Source: Diprion similis
Lineage: Eukaryota > Arthropoda > Insecta > Hymenoptera > Diprionidae
Assembly: GCF_021155765.1 (NCBI RefSeq)
Contig: NC_060116.1
Span: 1,612,001-1,676,000 of the forward strand
Direction: 5' to 3'
Length of the DNA stretch: 64,000 bases
In this document: positions 59,441 through 64,000 of the stretch, one piece after another
Layout of the letters: every line of letters begins with the position of its first letter
Position numbering within the stretch: the stretch's first letter is position 1
Notes under the pieces: model-generated
The model's input: the letters and a program-made list of their open reading frames with translations, nothing else
Told to the model about the DNA's origin: nothing
Databases searched by the model: none
Translations under genes and position numbers: made by a program

Positions 59441-60689
59441 AAAATTGTACACGAACGTCTGTGTGTGTCCTGACTTCTATTACTGTGCCTGTATCGGAGT
59501 CGGTGTTTGTCGGGTCCGTTTCTGTGTCCGTGGTGGTAGGGTGGGCGGGGTCATATGCGTTTAGGGTTTGTATTGTGCGTTTAGCCTGTCGTGTGTCGTG
59601 TGTCTTGATTTTTTGTGTTGTTGGAAACGGTGGGTAGTCCCTTGTCCTTTGTCTCGTGTGTGTCGTCTGTAGGGTTTTTGGTGTGGTGGCGTATCGTGTA
59701 TGGTGTTGTGTTTTTGTTTCGATGGTTTGTGTGTTTTTGGGTGTGTCTCCGGTGTGTGGTGATCGTTCGTTGGTGTGTGCTGGTTGTAGTCCGTAAATAG
59801 TCATGGCTGTGTCGTATGTCGGTTTTGTGTTTGGTGTGTGGGTGTCTGGTCGTGTGTTCGTGTCTGTTTTACCCACGTGTCGAGTTTTTCCGCCTCGTCC
59901 AGTGCTCTTTCTACCCGGTCTCTGAGTCTTTGTGTCGGTGATGGTGTTCGTATGCGTGTACTTGGGTTGTGTGATGTGTTTGTGTTGCGTTTCGTGGTGG
60001 TGTCTGAGTGCTTGCATGCGTTTTCGTGTGCGTGTAATTTTTCTTTGCGGACCAGTCCGCCGCATTTGCTGCAAGTGGCCGCGCCGCTGGGATTTGTTTT
60101 TGGTGTGTGTTCTGTTCTTGGTTTTGTTGCTTGTGTGGTGTGTGTAGGTTTGCTTGTGAGTGTTTGTGCGTATGTGCTTGGGGTTGTAGGTTGTCTCGGT
60201 GTCGTGGTTGTGATGGATGATGTGTGTGTGTTCGTGTGTGTTTGGCCGGGGTGGGCAGTAGTGTGCGTCGTGTGGTGGTGATGGGTGGTGTGTGTGTGGT
60301 TGTGTGTATTCGGCCGGGGTGGGCAGTAGTGTGCGTCGTGTGGTGGTGATGAGTGGTGTGTGTGTGGTTGTGGGTGGTTGTTTGTATTCGGCCGGGGTGG
60401 GCAGTAGTGTGCGTCGTGTGGTAGTGATGAGTGGTGCGTGTGTGGTTGTGGGTGGTTGTGTGTATTCGGCCGGGGTGGGCAGTAGTGTGCGTCGTGTTGT
60501 GGTGGTGGTGGGTGTTGTTTGTGTGCCTGTGCTGTCTATACCGTCTGGTCCGTACCTGCGTAGGTGTGGTGGTTGTCCTGATGTCTGTAGTAGCGGTATG
60601 TGTGGTGTCTGTCGTGTTCGTCTGTCCGGGAGGTATGCCATCCGAGGAGTGATTCCCGATGGCCCGGATTCCTCGTGTTCTCTCTCCAT
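59439..60689 (-). pseudogene. Third ORF of the gypsy element, Thr/His/Pro-rich with repeats
   Basis: A 416-codon open frame downstream of integrase. It starts MEREHEESGPSG and has several copies of a 26-residue unit with TTTRRTLLPTPAEYTQPP (DNA period 78 bp), then very Thr/His/Lys-rich sequence. In the overlapping frame at about 60000-60080 the segment TCSKCGGLVRKEKLHAHENA followed by C reads as a good C2HC zinc finger, and the reading beyond it (ERALDEAEKLDTWVKQ) looks more natural. The true frame was therefore probably shifted part-way, and the second half of the long frame is out of frame. Position after integrase is where env or an accessory ORF sits in gypsy elements, but there is no signal peptide or membrane segment, so an envelope is not supported. 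Function unknown. Confidence 0.45.
60245..60500. repeat. 78-bp tandem repeats in the third ORF
   Basis: GGCCGGGGTGGGCAGTAGTG recurs at about 60244, 60312, 60390 and 60468. Spacings are about 68, 78 and 78 bp, so the last units are exact 26-codon repeats and the first spacing has lost about 10 bp. Confidence 0.9.
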
Positions 60690-60745
60690 TTTCTTGTTTT
60701 ACCTGTCGGATCGTGATGTGTGTGTGAGGTTCTTATTTAGCTTGG

Positions 60746-63454
60746 TTATGTATATAGTTTTGAATTGTCTATGTGCCATTTTCCTGCACTTTTGCCGCTT
60801 TCTGATTTTAGTTCGTATATTGTTAGTGAAATTTTGTTTGTGATAATAAATGGACCTGTGAAGCGTTTGTTTAGTTTAGCTGCAACTCTATCTGCTCCGG
60901 ATGGGAGCGTGTGATTGCTTTTTAGTACTCTATCTCCTACCTTAAATTCGATATTACGTCGACGTAGGTTGTAATAGTGTGCTTGTTTTTCGTTTGCTTC
61001 CACCAGGTGTCTTTGTACTTCCTCGCGGAGCGTCTGTAATCGTCTTAAATGATCTGTCCATTTGTCTGTGTCCTGTGCTTCTATTTTCCTGTCATCTTCT
61101 AGCTGTTTTTTCATACATTGGGTTGGGTTTAATTCCCTGCCTAGATTGAGGAATGCTGGTGTGTGTTTGGTTGACGTGTGTGTACATGTGTTTAGTGCGA
61201 ATTGTAGGTCTTGTGAGTGTGCGTCCCATTTGCGGTGGTCATCGTCTATGTATGCCTGAATCATTGTTTTGATTGTACGATTTACTCGTTCTACCGGGTT
61301 TGCTTGAGCGTGATATGGGGGTATTGTAGTGTGTCTGATGTTGAATTTTTGTGTGAGTTCGCGGATTAGTTTGTTGATGTATGGTGTACCGTTGTCTGTT
61401 AAAAGGATGCGTGGCGTTCCCCAGCGTGATATTACGTGAGAGTGGAGTGCGCGTTCTACTGTTTGTGCATTTGCTTTCTTCATTGGCGTCATCTCTACCC
61501 ATTTTGTGTACAAGTCCTGAAATACTATTATGTATTGGTTTTTGTTTTTTGAAAGTGGTAGTGGTATATCCGATGCTACCACTATCCACGGTTCCTCAAT
61601 TATTCTTAGTCCCATGAGTCCTGCCGGTTTTGCTTGTATTATTTTTGTCCGTTGGCAAGTTCCGCATTTGCGTATGTGGTTGACTATGTCGCGGTACATG
61701 CCGGGCCAGTAGTATTCTTTTGCTACGCGTTGGTATGTCTTTTCTATCCCTCAATGTCCTGCTTGCGGTGTATTGTGGTTTTCGTGTAATATTTGTGTGA
61801 TATTGTTTTTTGGTATTACTAATTTCCATGGGTTTGTGTCGGGTAAAAGGTTTGAGTGTAGTGGATCTGATCTATGGAAATATATATTGTTGTCGCGGAT
61901 TCGCCATGCTTCGTTTTTCTCTGGTCGTGTTTGTACTTGTGCTTGTCGTAATTTGTCTAGTATTGCGGTCATGTATGGTAACGGGTATGCATCTTTCCGG
62001 GATACTAAGTTCACTTTTCTGAAGTCTAGTCAGAATCTGTATGTTTTATTCGGTTTTTTTATCATAACTATTGGACTTGACCATTCGCTGTTCGAGGGCT
62101 CTATTACGTCCTCTCTCAGCATTTTCCCTACCTCCTCGTAAATTGCTTCCCGTATTTTCGGTGATACCATGTAATATCGTTGTTTTATTGGTGCGTGTCC
62201 TTGTGTGTCTATTTTGTGTTTGATGAAGTGAGTAAGGCCTAGTTGTCCCGGCGGTTTGATGATTTTCTCGTGTATTATTGATTGTAGTTGTGTGTGTTGT
62301 GTTTGTGTGAGCTCCTGTATGCCGGCACATGCTTGTGTTTCTGGTGGTTGTGTCTGACTTTGCGTTGAGTGTGTTTGTGTGTACAGGTTCGGGTCCGGTA
62401 GGAAGTCTGGTGTAGGTAATAGTGCATTTCTTATTTTATTTTTTTCTTCCGGTTTTCTCTGCGTGTGGATTTGTGTTGGGTGCGGTTGTGTGTATAAATT
62501 TGGATTCGGCGGGAAATTCGGTGTGGGTAATAATGCTTTTCTTGTTTCAATTTTTTCTTCCGGTTTTCCCTGCGTGTGGATTTGTGTTGGGTACGGTTGT
62601 GTGTATAAATTTGGATTCGGCAGGAAATTCGGTGTGGGTAATAATGCTTTTCTTGTTTTATTTTTTTCTTCCGGTTTTCCCAGCGTGTGGATTTGTGTTG
62701 AGTTTGTTCGCGATCTCCGTGCGGTTAGTATTTTTCTTGGTTCTGTTTGTGTCTTTTTTATTTCTGCTTCCGCCTGTTGTAATTTTTCCGCGGCTTTCGC
62801 TTGTTTTGTGTGTGCTTGTGCTGCTTGGTCGTGGGTGATTGGTTGTGGGGTGTGTGTTTGTGTTGCCTGTTCTCGTGTGGTTGTTTCGATTGGTGTTGGT
62901 AATTTCTGTGGGTCGTGTGTGATGTTGTATTTTAATTCTGGTTGCTCCGCTATTGACCATGTATTTTTTTCGTAATTAATTATCATGCCGAACTCTGTTA
63001 ACGCGTCTACGCCGAGAATGCATGGTTCTGCAAGTGTCGTTACGGTGCTGAAATGTATGAGTTTTGTGACCTTGCCGATTCGTAATGGCAGCATTGTAGC
63101 TCCGCTTATAGGTGTTTTGGAGCCGTTCGCTGTGCTCAGTGTTCTGTTCGGTGTGTCGTATATGTCTATTTGTGCTTTGTGTATCACTTTGATGGTTTCC
63201 GCGTCTGCATATGAGTGAGATGAGCCTGTGTCTATTAACGCGTTGAATTCGAAGCCTATCATATCAACTCGCACGTGAAATCTTGGGTCATGTGTGTTAT
63301 TGTGTAATGTGTATGTTGTGTAATCGGGTGTGTTGGTGTTGTTGTTTCCGGGAGCTACCTCCACCCTGTTTAGGTGTTCCCTTATTCGTTTCCCTGGTTT
63401 TAAGTGTGGGGGCATTCTCGTCTGAAATGTCCTGTTTGGTTGCAGTTGAAGCAT
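60746..63454 (-). pseudogene. Gypsy pol: protease, truncated RT, integrase (broken)
   Basis: One reading frame runs from 63454 to 60746 with two in-frame TGA codons: at about 62030, where a Cys before LDFRKVN is expected, and at 61751 before GIEKTYQRV. Protease: ALIDTGSSHSYADA and PCILGVDALTEFG. A Pro/Thr/Gln-rich linker with three 37-residue repeats follows. RT begins EPSNSEWSSPIVMIKKPNKT and AYPLPYMTAILDKLRQA, then jumps near 61935 to KNEAWRIRDNNIYFHRSD of the pre-integrase region, so the RT palm with YxDD and all of RNase H are deleted in frame. Integrase keeps CGTCQRTK, IVVASDIPLP, LLTDNGTPYIN, NPVERVNRT and a C-terminal RFTGPFII motif; the DDE set is present. It cannot replicate without RT. 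Confidence 0.85.
62373..62710. repeat. 111-bp tandem repeats in the pol linker
   Basis: Three copies of a 37-codon unit (KPEEKNKTRKALLPTPNFLP type on the minus strand), period 111 bp, for example GTTGTGTGTATAAATTTGG at about 62485 and 62596. An exact multiple of three keeps the frame open. Confidence 0.9.
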
Positions 63455-64000
63455 CTGCTTATTGCTGTGTTTGTATTTGTCTGTGGTTGAGTGTGTTGGT
63501 ACGGTGGTCTGTACTGTGTTTGGCGGTTTGTTGGCAGGTTGTAGGTTAACGCTGGTGGTATGTTTGATGTGGGTAATAATGCTGCTCGTGTTTGTATGTG
63601 TGTTGCTATCCGTGGTGTGAATGTGTTTGTGTTTTGGTATGCTGCTGTGTAGTTTTGTTGGCGGGAGCTTGGTGTTTGTGATCTAATCGTTTGTTGTCTG
63701 GTGTTTTCCCAGTCTACGTTTGATTCCCACATTTTCGCCGCGTTTTCTAGTTGGTCGAAGTTTGCGAAGTCGTATGGTTTTATATACGTTTTGTATTCTA
63801 TTCTCATGTTTCGGTATGCTATGTCCAGTTGCTTGTGTATTGGGCATGGGGGTATGAGTTGTGTAAATAGTGTTCTCATTGCGATGAGATATGGTGTGAT
63901 TTTTTGGAATTGTCCCTGCATGTAATTTCTTATTTTGTGTTCTAGTCTGTCTCTGTATTGTGAGTCCTGGAATGTGTATAGTAGATCGATCTCGAATTGC
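63400..64000 (-). CDS. Gypsy Gag, C-terminal part (continues past the window edge)
   Basis: The open frame extends from the right edge to 63400. It contains the end of the capsid-like domain (KITPYLIAMRTLF, DIAYRNMRIEYK, FDQLENAAKMWE), a Gln/Thr/Pro-rich linker and one zinc knuckle, CFNCNQTGHFRREC, near the C-terminus. It overlaps the pol frame by 55 bp (63400-63454) in a different frame, the usual gypsy arrangement where ribosomal frameshifting makes Gag-Pol. No stop is seen inside, but the N-terminus is outside the window, so intactness cannot be judged. Confidence 0.8.
   Translation of the reverse strand, partial: QFEIDLLYTFQDSQYRDRLEHKIRNYMQGQFQKITPYLIAMRTLFTQLIPPCPIHKQLDIAYRNMRIEYKTYIKPYDFANFDQLENAAKMWESNVDWENTRQQTIRSQTPSSRQQNYTAAYQNTNTFTPRIATHIQTRAALLPTSNIPPALTYNLPTNRQTQYRPPYQHTQPQTNTNTAISRCFNCNQTGHFRRECPHT

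Larger units (their letters stand above)
59441..64000 (-). mobile_element. Third Ty3/gypsy retrotransposon (minus), runs off the window
   Basis: Order on the minus strand from the right edge: gag (to 63400), protease with RT start (63454-62030), an RT remnant fused to the pre-integrase region (62014-61751), integrase (61699-60746) and a repetitive third ORF (60689-59439). The plus strand is markedly GT-rich here, so the sense strand is AC-rich, giving Thr/His/Pro-rich proteins. This base bias is unlike both other gypsy elements. The left end is cut against the DIRS remnant; the right end is outside the window. Confidence 0.85.

Noticed and set aside
59615..62975. Several plus-strand open frames of 60-200 codons (for example 59838-60281, 60292-60843, 62379-62975)
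   Set aside because: They are the antisense of gypsy pol and ORF3. The GT-rich strand has few stop codons, and the Val/Cys/Gly-rich translations show no domain.
1..64000. CRISPR arrays, tRNA or rRNA genes, bacterial operons
   Set aside because: No spacer-repeat array, cloverleaf with A/B boxes or rRNA sequence was noticed by eye; the gene content is eukaryotic transposons.

Overview
The window looks like arthropod, most probably insect, nuclear DNA. It is AT-rich, with short GT-AG introns and microsatellites, and almost every recognisable gene belongs to a eukaryotic transposable element. I found no confident host gene, rRNA, tRNA or CRISPR array. The order of insect cannot be fixed from the sequence.

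Layout. 355-2115: two long imperfect foldbacks, the first carrying a 239-bp perfectly palindromic GC-rich MITE with a 6-bp target duplication. 2447-3753: 3' end of a Jockey/CR1-like non-LTR retrotransposon (minus). 7207-8579: solo LTR 'A'. 8873-12926: a delimited TTAA-flanked DNA transposon (Kolobok-like) whose decayed gene joins a Mutator-like transposase domain to a DnaQ-like exonuclease. 13608-20610: a decayed gene of an unclassified transposon-associated family (minus), split by a Penelope-like element (15751-20434) that is itself an inverted pair of copies flanked by a 12-bp target duplication. 20735-40145: a giant palindrome with arms of about 8.6 kb. Each arm holds the same broken protein-primed family B DNA polymerase gene plus exon-like segments of an unknown gene. 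Its dyad is a (TA)n tract into which a 2.2-kb LTR-like element 'D' has inserted. 40146-46272: non-coding apart from a 236-bp inverted repeat pair. 46273-47502: 60-bp tandem repeats split by solo LTR 'C'. 47503-51961 (minus) and 51962-54931 (plus): two different decayed Ty3/gypsy elements joined head to head. 54932-56362: a fragment of LTR A carrying nested solo LTR 'B'. 57022-59440: a DIRS-like tyrosine-recombinase retrotransposon remnant (minus) with a 73-bp inverted repeat. 59441 to the right edge: a third gypsy element (minus) with gag, protease, a truncated RT, integrase and a repetitive third ORF.

The region is a transposon graveyard with unusually clear nesting. Several insertions have exact target duplications and, in two cases, an empty-site copy within the same window, so relative ages can be read. 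All coding regions seen carry stops, frameshifts or truncations, so none is expected to act as an intact autonomous element. The most unusual object is the palindrome: both arms carry the same lesions, they differ in length only at homopolymer runs, and the only large non-symmetric part is the insertion at its centre.
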